From NCBI RefSeq assembly GCF_022965805.1, contig NC_133101.1, forward strand, positions 7,704,569-7,768,568: a stretch of DNA of 64,000 bases, read 5' to 3'. The position numbers were made by a program, and so were the translations under genes. Each line of letters begins with the position of its first letter. Within the stretch, counting starts at the first letter, position 1. Origin of the DNA: Primulina eburnea. Taxonomy: Eukaryota; Streptophyta; Magnoliopsida; Lamiales; Gesneriaceae. Below the pieces are notes generated by a model. It worked only from the letters and a program-made list of their open reading frames with translations, had not been told where the DNA came from and made no database searches. Positions 11,211-22,080 of the stretch are shown here, piece after piece.

Positions 11211-14200
11211 TTACAACTCAATCATGCCAAGTTCACCACGCAAACGAGTAAAAGTAGATTCATCTAGTGGTTTTGTAAAAATATCAGCAATTTGATTCTT
11301 GGTGTCAACATAGTGAAGTTCAACATCATTTTGCTCAATGTGATCACGAATAAAATGATGTCGAATGTCAATATGTTTTGTACGAGAATGTTGAACTGGA
11401 TTCTTTGTTAGACATATGGTGCTTGTATTATCACAAAAGATTGGAATTTTTGAAAAAGTAACACCATAGTCGAGTAATTGATACTTCATCCAAAGAATTT
11501 GTGCACAACAACTACCGGCAGCCATATACTCGGCCTCGGTCGTTGAAAGTGCAACACAATTTTGCTTTTTAGAAAACCATGACACCAAGCAATTTCCCAA
11601 AAAGAAACAAGTACCACTAGTGCTCTTTCTATCCACCTTATATCCTCCAAAGTCGGCATCACAGTAAGCTTTTAAATCGAAAAAAGAGTTCTTAGAATAC
11701 CATAATCCGAGATTTGGAGTATTTGAAAGATATTTGAAAATGCGTTTTAAGGCGAATAAGTGTGATTCCTTTGGACATGATTGAAATCGTGCACACAAGC
11801 AAACACTAAACATAATGTCAGGTCTACTAGCAGTCGCATAGAGTAGGGAGCCAATCATGCTACGAAATAATTTTTGGTCAACAGGTTTACCTCCCTCATC
11901 TTTGTCGAGTCTGACTGTCGTGCTCATAGGTGTGGATGAGGCTTTGGAAGACTCCATTCCAAATTTTTTGAGCATCTCCTTGATGTACTTCCCTTGGTTG
12001 ACAAAGAAACCATCCTTGCATTGCTTGATTTGGAGACCAAGGAAGTAGTTGAGCTCGCCCATCATGCTCATCTCAAAGTGATCCTGCATAAGCTTAGAAA
12101 AATCTCTACACAAGTGTTCATTAGTAGCACCAAAAATAATATCATCTACATATATTTGTACTATCAGCAAATCATTATCTTTAGTCAAGGTAAACAAGGT
12201 AATATCAACTTTACCCCTACAAAACCATTAGACAGCAGGAAAGTAGACAATTTCTCATACCAAGCTCTAGGAGCTTGTTTCAAACCATACAAAGCCTTAT
12301 CAAGTTTATACACATAATCAGATAAGTGCACATCTTCAAAACCAACAGGTTGCTCAACATACACTTCTTCTTTCAAATCACCATTAAGAAAAGCACTTTT
12401 AACATCCATTTGAAACAATTTAAAGTCTCTAGAGCAAGCAAAAGCAAGTAGCATGCGAATGGATTCTAGTCTAGCAACAGGGGCATAAGTCTCATCATAA
12501 TCAATTCCCTCTTCTTGACTATATCCTTTAGCTACTAGCCTAGCTTTATTTCTAGTGATTGTACCATGCTCATCTAACTTGTTCCTAAATACCCATTTAG
12601 TTCCTATGACAGGTCTATCAGTGGGTCTAGGTACAAGATTCCAAACTTTATTCCTTCTAAATTCATTTAGTTCATCTTGCATAGTAATAATCCAAGAATC
12701 ATCAAGTAAAGCTTCTTCTATGTTCTTAGGCTCTATGTGAGAAAGAAAAGCAAGATAATTGCACATATTAGAGGAGCGAGTAGATACTCCCTTCGATGGG
12801 CTACCAATGATGAGGTCCATGGGATGATCCTTGTGCGTAGTCCACTCCTTCGGAAGAGGTGCGTCCTCTTGATCTTTAGGAACATCATCTAGGCTTGTGG
12901 ACTCCAACTCTTCGCCAAGGATATCTATATCATCATCATCAGAAACAACAGGTCTAGGCAAGCAAGGGTTAGTTTCATCAAATATGACATGAATAGATTC
13001 TTCAACTAGTAAAGTGCGTTTATTAAAGCCTCTATATGCTTTGCTAGAAGTAGAGTAACCAAGAAAGATACCTTTGTCCGATTTAGCATCGAACTTACCC
13101 AGGTTGTCCTTACCATTGTTGTGGATGAAGCATTTTGATCCAAAAGCGCGGAAGTAAGAAATGTTAGGCTTTCTCCCTCTCCATAGTTCGTATGGAGTTT
13201 TCTTGAGAATTGGCCTTATTGATACGCGATTGATGATGTAACAAGCAGAACTCATCGCTTCAGCCCAAAAATATTTTGGTAGAGAATGCTCACATAGCAT
13301 GGTCCTTGCAATCTCTACTAGGGTCCTATTCTTCCTCTCAACGACACCGTTTTGTTGAGGAGTTCTAGGACAAGAAAAGTTGTGACCAATGCCTTTGCTT
13401 TGACAAAAAATTGAAAAATTTTCATTTTGAAATTCCGTTCCGTGGTCACTACGGATTTGTTTGATCAACAGATTTTTCTCATTTTCAACCTTTTTGACAA
13501 AAATTTTGAAATGATCAAAGGCATCACTTTTGTGGGCTAAAAACAATGTCCAAGTAAAACGTGAAAAATCATCCACAATGACAAAAGCATAGGATTTACC
13601 TCCTAGACTAGTTGTCCTCGAGGGACCACATAAATCTAGGTGAAGTAATTCAAGGGGCATAGAAGTGGATACAAAAGTTTTATTTTTGAAAGATTCCTTT
13701 GTGTGTTTACCAAGTTGACAAGCATCACAAAAAGAATCTAATTTTAAATTCAGTTTTGGCATTCCGGAAACTAGGTCAAGTTTTAAAAGTTTTTCTATGG
13801 TGCTCATCCCAACATGACCAAGTCGTCTATGCCAAAGAATGTTGTCATCAACATTTAATGTTACAAGGCTTTTTATTTTTGAAAAAGATGAAATCTTTAA
13901 ATCGACCTTGTAAACATTTTCACTTCTATAACCTTTGAAACTAATAGATTTGTCAGTTGTGAGTGATACAGTGCAATCGTGTGGTGTGAATTTGACTTCA
14001 TAACCCCTATCGCACAATTGACTAATGCTTAGGAGGTTATGTTTAAGTCCTTTCACAAGAAGTACATCATCAATAATAGTAGAGTTAGATATACCTATTG
14101 AGCCGATGCCTTCTATGATCCCTTTGCTGTTGTCTCCAAAGGTCACCGATCCCTTTTCTTTTGGTTGAATGGATTGTAGCAGCTTCTTTTCTCCCGTCAT

Positions 14201-14264
14201 GTGTCGAGAGCATCCACTGTCAAGATACCAAGTGCTCGATGACTTGTCTCCCCTTTGTCCCTAC
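11211..14264 (-). pseudogene. copia element B pol (protease-integrase-RT-RNase H), frameshifted
   Basis: Reading leftwards: protease active site DSG just upstream of 14200 ([12 protein letters not shown]), GAG-pre-integrase ([11 protein letters not shown]), integrase core ([30 protein letters not shown]), RT ([35 protein letters not shown]) and RNase H (YCDADFGGY, KSTSGTCFF, STTEAEYMAA), ending GELGMIEL at 11211. The protease lies in a different frame from gag. A further single-base shift near 12200-12215, between the RT motifs [11 protein letters not shown] and YVDD, splits pol into two frames. That lesion would inactivate RT unless it is a sequencing error. All other motifs look complete. 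Confidence 0.9.
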
Positions 14265-15747
14265 AAGATTGAGATACAGTTTGATAGTTGGTACCCGTTT
14301 CTTTGGGTCCTTTGAGGTTAGTAGTAGTTGGGGATTTGGGGATCCATTTCCAATAACTATTCTTATTGTGTTGGTGTCTAAGTTTCTTGCATTTAGGTCT
14401 TATGTGGCCTATCTTACAACAGTAAGTGCATGTTGGTGGTGTTCTTAGTTTTGCCTTTGCGATAAGACTAGCGAAGTTGACTGATTTCTTTTCATATCCT
14501 AGACCTCCTTTGTCGAAGTTACACCTTTGCATGCTCAAGAGGTTTTCTAGTTTACCGCTACTCACATTGAACTTGTTGAAGGCTTTCTCTAAGTCTCTTA
14601 GGTTTGTCTTGAGCTTAGTGTTGTCATGCATCCTAGCTTCTAGTTCAGTTTTAAGTTGCTTATTCTCATTTCTAAGTGACTTAGCCTTATTGTACATACT
14701 AGTGTAAGCGGAGAGTAATTCATCGTAAGAGGGTACCTCGTCGTCATCCGAGTCGGTCAGATGATCTTCCTTCGCCATGAAGCATAGGGTAGACTCCTCT
14801 TCGTTGTCGCTGTCGCTCCACGTGGCTAGAAGGGCCTTCTTCTTGTCTTTGCCGGCCTTCTTCTTGGAGGGACACTCGTTTGCATAGTGACCCTTTTGTT
14901 GACAGTTGTAGCAGGTCACTTCCTTCTCAATCTTTTTGTCCTTTTTGTTGAAGTTGGAACTCCGCATGAATCTTTTGAACTTTCTAGTGAGGAGTGCCAT
15001 TTCTTCATCGTCGCTATCTTCGAGTTGACTGGTCAAGGCGATCCCTTTCGCCTTTACTTTGTCGTCATCTTTCTTTGTCTCCTTCCGGGTAGATACTTCA
15101 AGTTCATGGGTCTTTAGGGTCCCATGAAGTTGATCAAGGTCGTAGGATGCCGCATCTCCCTTGTTGGATTCAATGATAGCCGTGCGCTTTGCATCCCATT
15201 CCGCCGGTAGTGCTCGAAGGGCTCTCCTCCACACTTGTTTAGTTGGGTAGTTCTCACCAAGTTGGGCAAGCTTATTGATGATTTGGGTGAGCCGCCGGAA
15301 CATGGTGTCGATATCCTCCTTGGGTTCCATCTCAAAGGTCTCGTACTTGAGTTGGAGAAGATCTATCTTCGTTTCTTTGACTTGATTGGTTCCCTCGTGG
15401 CAAATCTCCAATGTGTCCCAAATCTCTTTGGCGGAGGTGCAAGCCGAGATTCGGTTGTATTCATTCATATCTAGGGAACAATGAAGAATATTCATAGCTT
15501 TAGCATTTTGAGAGATAAGTTTCATATCGTCCTTGGTGAAGTCATCCATTCCCTTAGGAATTTCCTTATCATCCACCGTTTTCATGGGGATATAGGGACC
15601 TTTCACCGTTATTTTCCAAAGGTCGTAATCGACGGATTGGATGTATAGAGATATTCTATTCTTCCAATATCCGTAATTAGTACCATTGAAAAGAGGGGGA
15701 CGATTTGTGGATTGTCCTTGGGCATACTCGCTTGCTAGATTGGCCAT
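14197..15747 (-). CDS. copia element B gag polyprotein (516 aa)
   Basis: This is the nucleocapsid-type Gag that packages the element RNA. The start [12 protein letters not shown] lies 21 bases downstream of the primer-binding site. Copia-type gag sequence ([25 protein letters not shown]) is followed by a first CCHC knuckle [14 protein letters not shown] (near residue 281), an acidic serine-rich stretch, a coiled-coil-like segment ([15 protein letters not shown]) and a second knuckle [14 protein letters not shown] (near 440). The frame closes at 14197 just after the protease region has begun in another frame, so gag and pol are not one open frame. Either a programmed shift or a one-base lesion would explain this. 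Confidence 0.9.
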   Translation of the reverse strand: MANLASEYAQGQSTNRPPLFNGTNYGYWKNRISLYIQSVDYDLWKITVKGPYIPMKTVDDKEIPKGMDDFTKDDMKLISQNAKAMNILHCSLDMNEYNRISACTSAKEIWDTLEICHEGTNQVKETKIDLLQLKYETFEMEPKEDIDTMFRRLTQIINKLAQLGENYPTKQVWRRALRALPAEWDAKRTAIIESNKGDAASYDLDQLHGTLKTHELEVSTRKETKKDDDKVKAKGIALTSQLEDSDDEEMALLTRKFKRFMRSSNFNKKDKKIEKEVTCYNCQQKGHYANECPSKKKAGKDKKKALLATWSDSDNEEESTLCFMAKEDHLTDSDDDEVPSYDELLSAYTSMYNKAKSLRNENKQLKTELEARMHDNTKLKTNLRDLEKAFNKFNVSSGKLENLLSMQRCNFDKGGLGYEKKSVNFASLIAKAKLRTPPTCTYCCKIGHIRPKCKKLRHQHNKNSYWKWIPKSPTTTNLKGPKETGTNYQTVSQSCRDKGETSHRALGILTVDALDT

Positions 15748-15767
15748 TTAAAAGATTTTGAAAAATC

Positions 15768-15782
15768 TGGCGCTGATACCAC
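15768..15782 (-). promoter_or_regulatory. primer-binding site of copia element B
   Basis: TGGTATCAGCGCCAG on the minus strand, one base inside the 5' LTR, complementary in form to the 3' end of initiator methionine tRNA as in many plant LTR elements. Confidence 0.85.
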
Positions 15783-15783
15783 T

Positions 15784-16935
15784 TGAAGAACCTAAAGGGG
15801 GGGTGAATAGGTTCTTTAAGGCCCTTTAGCGTTTTTAAAACGAGTTTGCAAAAATTGCAAGCGGAAGACTTGAGGGACAATCACAAATAAAAATGAATGC
15901 GTAAAGTAAGTGCGTAAAATAAATGCGTAGTAAAGTAAATGCGTAAAGTAAAGAGGGATAGAGATGTTTATGGAAGTTCGACGAAGAATCGTCTACGTCT
16001 CCCCTTCTCGATGAGGATCGAGGTATCACTATAACGACTTGGCTTTAGGAGCTCCAAGCTAGCTTTTACAACCACGCCTCGATGCGTCTACTTGGCCTTG
16101 AGGGCTCCAAGGATAGCCACGAACTTTACAACCCACTCGAGAGTATTGCTTTCACTTTTTTTCTACAACTCTTTTGATATTACAACTCTTTTAATCAACG
16201 CACACAAGAGATAGTAGAAAGCTTTGTAAGAGACAAGAGAGAGTGGAGTGGGATGATTGAGAATGCATCCTCAAAGGCCTATTTATACTAGTCTTGGACG
16301 CCAAGGTTCGGATCTTCTGTTTATACTTCGGACGTCCGATGTGATTGAAATCAATTTGCGTAATTCTGGAATGACTTCGGATCTTCCGATCTTGACTTCG
16401 TAGGGTCCGAACATATGCTTCGGAGGGACCGATCAAACTCCGTTTCTTCCGAACAATTCTTTCAGACAGTGTATGAACAGCTTCGGAAGGTCCGAACTCC
16501 AGTTCGTACCGTCCGAACATTCCCGCGTTTCCGGAGATTTGAAATCTTCAACACTTCGTAGCTTCCGATCATGTCCATCGTAGCGTCCGAAATCTACTCA
16601 ATCAACAGTCAGATCAATTTGTCTCCGGATTGAAGCGATTTGATTGCTTGTGTTCGGAACGTCTGATCAAGTCTTCGGACCGTCCGAACTTGCTCCTCGC
16701 AGCTTCCGAACATCTTCTATTTTGCTTCTGATTTGCACAATTTCGGAACGTCCGATCCAAATTTCGGAGCTTCCGAACGTAACCTTGTTCTTAATTTCCT
16801 GCATGCCTCAATATAAAACATTAGTACATTTTTAATCCAAGTTTTGGTATCATCAAAACAAAAACTTTGGGATATGTTACAGCATTAAAAACATTAATCT
16901 CATCCTCGAGATTTGTATGCGTTTAAGGCGTAACA
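15784..16935 (-). repeat. 5' LTR of copia element B with U3 motif array and TATA box
   Basis: Read leftwards from 16935 (TGTTACGCC...), the U3 region carries an array of TTCGGA-N3-TCCGAA-like motifs (about 16783 down to 16303). The array is followed at once by TATAAATAG (16279-16287), the likely TATA box. Most motif half-sites contain one CG. The LTR then runs through the transcribed region to TGAAGAACC at the primer-binding site. Confidence 0.88.
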
Positions 16936-16940
16936 GGTAT

Positions 16941-17190
16941 CGATCAACAGTAATAGAAAAGACTCCAGTTCTATCCACATCGATACGGTATCGATTACCA
17001 GTAATAAGGAAGCTATTATTCTATCCACATCAATATAGTACCGATTAACAGTAATAGAAGCAACTCTAATTCTATTCACATCGATATGACATCGATTAAC
17101 AGTAATAGAAGAGCTACTAATCTATCCACATCGATACAATACTGATTAACAGTAATAGAAAAAGCCACCATCCTATCCACATCGATAGCC
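16941..17190. repeat. 51-bp minisatellite in the left LTR of A, right-hand part
   Basis: Tandem units of CGATTAACAGTAATAGA...CTATCCACAT. The array begins at about 9619 and is cut in its first unit by element B, whose target GGTAT is the last five bases of that unit. The intact version is in the right LTR at 31301-31600. Confidence 0.85.
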
Positions 17191-18074
17191 AAACATCCAG
17201 TGACAGTCTTTGGCACATCCGCCAATACACAATCTTATGACATCGTGCAATGTGCCCGTGGTGATCCCACCACTAACGGTACTTCTGTCATAAGACTACT
17301 CGTCTAATACCTGCTGTCTAAAATCAAGAGAACAAGTATATCAATCAACTCAATGCAAATAAAGTAAAGTATGTGATTTAGGGAAACCCAAGTCTAAACC
17401 GACTCAAGTCCATCTCCCAATACCACATTGACTTATACCTTTCGTTGCAGTCTCGGTTTCCTGCTCAGTCCAAGTCCTGAACTCACAATCTGTCTGGTAC
17501 TGACAATATCAATAATCTCATATCAATATACTAGTCAATTCCATAACAATCTGATCAATCTGGATTTGATTCAAAATTGACGGCATAATTGTACAATTCC
17601 AATATCCCCGTCAATACCAATTCACCAGATAACAGTTACAATCTATAACCCATATCCAATACAATCCGTAATCCCTTCACAATTCAAATCTATCCGGTAT
17701 AAATCAATATACTCTAAAAATTCATAATAATTCCAGAATCAATCCTTTTCTTACTCTGACTTCGATTCTATGATGTCTAACATGTCAAGAACATCATATA
17801 TGAATTCCATTCAATTCTGACAATAGCATAATTTCAAAGCCTGTCAAAACGTAGTAAAACTTACGTCAAGTTGTAGCCTACGTTGATAGGAACTCAATAC
17901 CGAAGTCGGATTACAATTCGGACGGACGTATTTTGCACGGTTGGAATTTGAAATCACAAAAGCTACGCTTTATTCCTCGGTTGATTTTTGCTGTTTCTAT
18001 TCAAGAATGAAGCAATTGTTCCTATATATATTGCATGCAAAATTCCATACGTGTCATTCTCACAATTCGTCCCC

Positions 18075-18312
18075 AGCCTCTCGCGCATATGCGCGCATTG
18101 TCTTCGCGCATATGCGCGAGACCATGTCTCGGCGCGTGCTGTACACCTCGCCTCGCGCATATGCGCGCACCTAGCGGCGCATATGCGCGAGGTCCTGTGC
18201 GATTTTGGGGTACCTACTGCCTCCTTCGCGCAGATGCGCGCATTCACCCGCGCATATGCGCGAAGCCCACTGCCTGCTGCGCGCATGTGCGCGCATTGGT
18301 TCGCGCATGTGC
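18075..18312 (-). repeat. GCGCATATGCGC palindrome array in LTR A (eight units)
   Basis: Eight irregularly spaced copies of a CGCGCATATGCGCG palindrome, with variants GCGCAGATGCGC and GCGCATGTGCGC. On the minus (sense) strand the array lies in U3 just upstream of a TATATATAGG box (about 18023-18035). Confidence 0.9.
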
Positions 18313-18444
18313 GTGGGGCTCCTCACACCTACACACACTTTTCACACGTACTTGTATTGCATGTCCCGATTAATCCTTTCATAATCATATCAAATTATAA
18401 TTCAATAATTACAGATTACTAGGATTCAATTCTCGGGCATTACA

Positions 18445-18480
18445 TTTCTCCCCCTCTAAGATACGATTTCGTCCTCGAAA
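18445..18480 (-). promoter_or_regulatory. polypurine tract and upstream dyad of element A
   Basis: On the minus strand a GATTTCGAGGACGAAATC dyad is followed by AGAGGGGGAGAAA adjoining the 3' LTR. The same dyad precedes the purine tract of element C at 28115-28133. This fits the shared Tekay-like ancestry. Confidence 0.85.
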
Positions 18481-18542
18481 TCATCGATAATCAAATCATA
18501 TCATTAAGAAGGAATGTAATTAAAATCAAGTACATATTTACA

Positions 18543-21500
18543 TCAGTGGAACAATGCTGGGAATTCCTGTCTCATATCAGATTCAGTCTCCCACGTAGCT
18601 TCTTCAGTGCCATGACGAGTCCATTGAACTTTCACCAAAGGAATCATCTTTGTTCTGAGTTGTTTTTCTTTACGATCGATAATCCGGATCGGTTTTTCAA
18701 TATAACTCAGATTTTCATCAAGTTCTGCCTCGTCTGGCTGTATCACATATGAATCATCAGGGAGATATTTCCTGCAGCATTGATACATGAAATACATCAT
18801 GTATCGTAGATAATGAAGGCGGTAATACTAGTCGATAGGCACGATCTCCTATCTTCTCGAGAATCTCATATGGACCGACGTATCATGGAGACAATTTCCC
18901 TTTCTTGCCAAATCTGACAACTCCTCTGAAAGGTGAAATTTTCAAAAATACTCGGTCTCCAGCCTCAAATACCAACGGTCGTCGTCTGAGGTTGGCATAT
19001 TTGGCTTGTCTGTCCTAAGCTGCCTTCATTTTCTTCTGAATCAACTTTACTTTCTCAGTCATATCTCTGATCATGTCAGGTCCAGTCTCAGGAACTTCAG
19101 AGATATCATCCCAATACAGAGGGGATCGACATTTCTTTCCGTACAACGCTTCAAATGGTGCCATCTCAATACTCGTTTGATAGCTGTTGTTGTACGAAAA
19201 CTCACAAAGTGGCAATGCATCTTGCCATCCAGTGCTAAAATCAAGCACTACAGCTCTCAGCATATCTTCCAATGTCTGTATCGTACGCTCTGACTGTCCG
19301 TCAGTCTGTGGATGATATGCGGTACTCAAATGTAGCTTTGTACCTAGAGCTTGCTGTGAACTCTGCCAGAAGTGCGAAATAAACCGAGGATCACGGTCTG
19401 AAACAATCGACTTCGGCACTCCATGCAATCTAACCACTTCCTTGACATAAATATCGGCCATCTGATCATATCTATAGGTCATCTTGTATGGAATAAAGCA
19501 TGCTGATTTGGTCAATCGATCAATCACGACCCAAATTGCATCACAACCTCGGGAGGATCTCGGCAACTGTGTCACAAAATCCATGGAAATGTGATCCCAT
19601 TTCCATTCAGGAATCGACAAACTCTGTAATAGTCCTCCTGGTTTCTTCCTTTCAGCTTTCACCTGTTGGCAATTTAGACACTTGGCTACAAATTTAGTTA
19701 CATCAGATTTCATTTGTTTCCACCAATACTGTGTCTTTAAATCATTGTACATTTTCCTGCCACCAGGATGAATGCTAAAACGACTGTTGTGCGCTTCTGT
19801 CAGTATTCGCTGTCTTAAATCCGAAACATTCGGCACAACAATACGATTATTCACATACAAAATACCATCTCATATCTGATATTCCGATTGATGACCAGCT
19901 CTGACTATTGCAATCGACTTCTGTATATTCTGATCACTCTTCTGAGCTTCTTTAATTTTCAAAAGCAGCTCTGGTTCAGCTCGAATAGCACATAATCTCA
20001 GAGGCTGACGATCTGTCTCAAATACTAATCCAGACAAACAGCAGTCTTCAATCAAATTCGATACACCAATCGTCGATAATGATAGTGCACATACCTTTCG
20101 ACTCAGTGCATCCGCTGCTGCATTGGACTTCCCTGGATAATACTTGATTTCACAATCAAAATCTTTCAATAAATCCAGCCATCTCCGCTGTCTCATATTC
20201 AATTCTGACTGTGAAAAGAGATATTTCAAGCTTTTATGATCAGAATAGATTTCGAATTTCTCACCGTAGAGGTAATGTCGCCATATCTTCAACGCAAAGA
20301 CTATGGCTGCCAATTCAAGATCATGAATTGGGTAACGAGTTTCATGGGGTTTCAGCTGTCTTGAGGCATAAGCAATCACATGCCCTCGCTGCATCAAAAA
20401 CAACCCAATCCTCGGTGAGATGCATCACAATAGACCACAAAATCACCAGTACCTGAAGGAATCGTTAATACAGGCGCACTGGTCAATCTCTTCTTCAGTT
20501 CAAGGAAACTGGTCTCACAGTCTGCAGACCAATTAAACGGAGCATTCTTCTGAGTTAGCTGAGTAATTGGTTTGGCAATACTCGAGAAATCTTGAATAAA
20601 TCGGCGATAATATCTCGCCAAACCCATAAAACTACGAATTTCTGGCACAGATGTAGGTCTTGGCCAAGAAATCACGGCTTCAACCTTACTAGGATCAACA
20701 GATGTACCATCTCCTGATATAATGTGACCCAAAAACACTACCTGTTTCAACCAAAATTCGCATTTTGACAGTTTCGCATACAACTTCTCAGCTCTCAGAA
20801 TTCTCAACACAGTCCTCAGATGATTAGCATGTTCAATCATATTCTTTGAATAAATCAATATATCGTCAATGAATATGATAAAAAAATCATCCAAATATTT
20901 CTGAAAGATGCGGTTCATCAATCCCATAAATACTGCTGGTGCATTCGTCAAACCAAATGGCATGACAATAAACTCATAGTGTCCATACCTGGTTCTGAAT
21001 GCTGTCTTTGAGATATCAGAATCCCTGACTCTCAGTTGATGGTATCCAGATCTCAGATCGATCTTGGAATACACAGATGAACCTTGCAACTGATCAAACA
21101 TATCATCAATACGAGGCAATGGATATTTATTCTTTACCGTTGCCTTATTCAGTTGCCGGTAGTCGATACAAAGTCTCATCGACCCGTCCTTCTTTCTCAC
21201 GAACAGTACTGGAGCACCCCAAGGAGATACACTCGGTCTGATATATCCCTTGGCCAGTAAATCCTCCAACTGTTCTTTCAACTCTTTGAACTCGATTGGT
21301 GCCATCCGGTATGGAGCTCTCGAAATCGGAACTGTTCCTGGCATCAACTCAATACTGAAGTCTATCTCTCGAATCGGAGGGAGTCCAGGAATCTCATCCG
21401 GGAAGACATCAGCAAATTCACACACCACCGGCAAGTCCGCCAATGATGGGCTCGATTTCAGTAAATCAACTGAATATACCAGGAATCCATCCGCTCCTTT

Positions 21501-22080
21501 CTGCAATAATCGAGTCATATTCATTGCAGATATCAAAAGAATTCTAGAACGAGAACCCTTACCATAAAACTTCCACTCCTCAGCCATTTCAGGTCTGAAT
21601 CGAACTATCTTGTGGAAACAATCGACTGTAGCTCGGTACTTGGTCAACATATCGATACCGATAATACAATCAAAATCAGATAAACCAAGCACAATACAGT
21701 CTAACTCAATCGTATGTCCATCGTACTGCAGTCTACAAGGTTTCACAGACTTCACTGATATCAAACCTGTCCCTAACGGAGACGAGACAGATACTACAGT
21801 AGCTAAAGACTCAATAGGCAAAGAATGCATCAAAGCAAATCGCTCAGATATGAAAGTATGGGATGCACCAGTATCAATCAATACATATGCAGGATAACCA
21901 GAAATAACACAGTTACCTGCCACGACATCATCAGGTGCATCCTGAGCTTGCTCCTCAGTCAAAGCAAACAATCGGGCCTGCTGTCTAGGAGGCTGGCTCG
22001 CTGTCTGGTCCCCCTCCTGGCCTCTGTTGTGACAGAGTAGACGGTGCTGGCTGAAAGGAATTAACGGCAGAGGGCCGTCT
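18543..22080 (-). pseudogene. element A pol (protease-RT-RNase H-integrase-C-terminal module), degenerate
   Basis: Reading leftwards: protease ([12 protein letters not shown]), RT ([29 protein letters not shown]), RNase H ([12 protein letters not shown]), the integrase zinc region (H, H, CLNCQQ), integrase core ([27 protein letters not shown]), GPYEILEKIGDRAYR and a C-terminal chromodomain-like stretch ([16 protein letters not shown]) ending at 18543. Lesions I can see: a frameshift near 20400, in-frame stops near 19867, 19020 and 18883, and a one-base insertion near 18775. At least two of the stops are TAG or TGA where relatives keep Gln or another residue. The reading frame at 22080 resumes on the far side of element C. 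Confidence 0.92.

Larger units (their letters stand above)
9666..16935 (-). mobile_element. LTR retrotransposon B, Ty1/copia (SIRE-like), nearly intact
   Basis: It is flanked by the 5-bp direct repeat GGTAT (9661-9665, 16936-16940) inside the left LTR of A. LTRs are 1153 bp (9666-10818) and 1152 bp (15784-16935), with TG...CA ends. The primer-binding site TGGTATCAGCGCCAG (15768-15782, minus) follows the 5' LTR and a purine tract precedes the 3' LTR. Gene order gag, protease, integrase, RT, RNase H is that of copia. The long gag with two zinc knuckles suggests the SIRE/Maximus group, but I cannot confirm the lineage without comparison. Confidence 0.95.
9081..18444 (-). repeat. 3' LTR of element A, split by copia element B
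   Basis: The LTR occupies 9081-9665 and 16941-18444; the intervening DNA is element B plus one copy of its GGTAT duplication. It begins TGTGGGGATTCGGACG (right LTR: TGTAGGGACCCGGACG) and ends GGGCATTACA. It differs from the right LTR by scattered substitutions and by one extra unit in its GCGCATATGCGC array (18075-18312, eight units here against seven in the right LTR). Confidence 0.93.

Noticed and set aside
17963..18422. Open frames rich in Arg, Ala, Cys and His (repeating AHMRE, RAYAR) on both strands over 17963-18422 and 32375-32812
   Set aside because: They are translations of the GCGCATATGCGC array in LTR A, open in several frames at once. No start context or homologous protein is seen.
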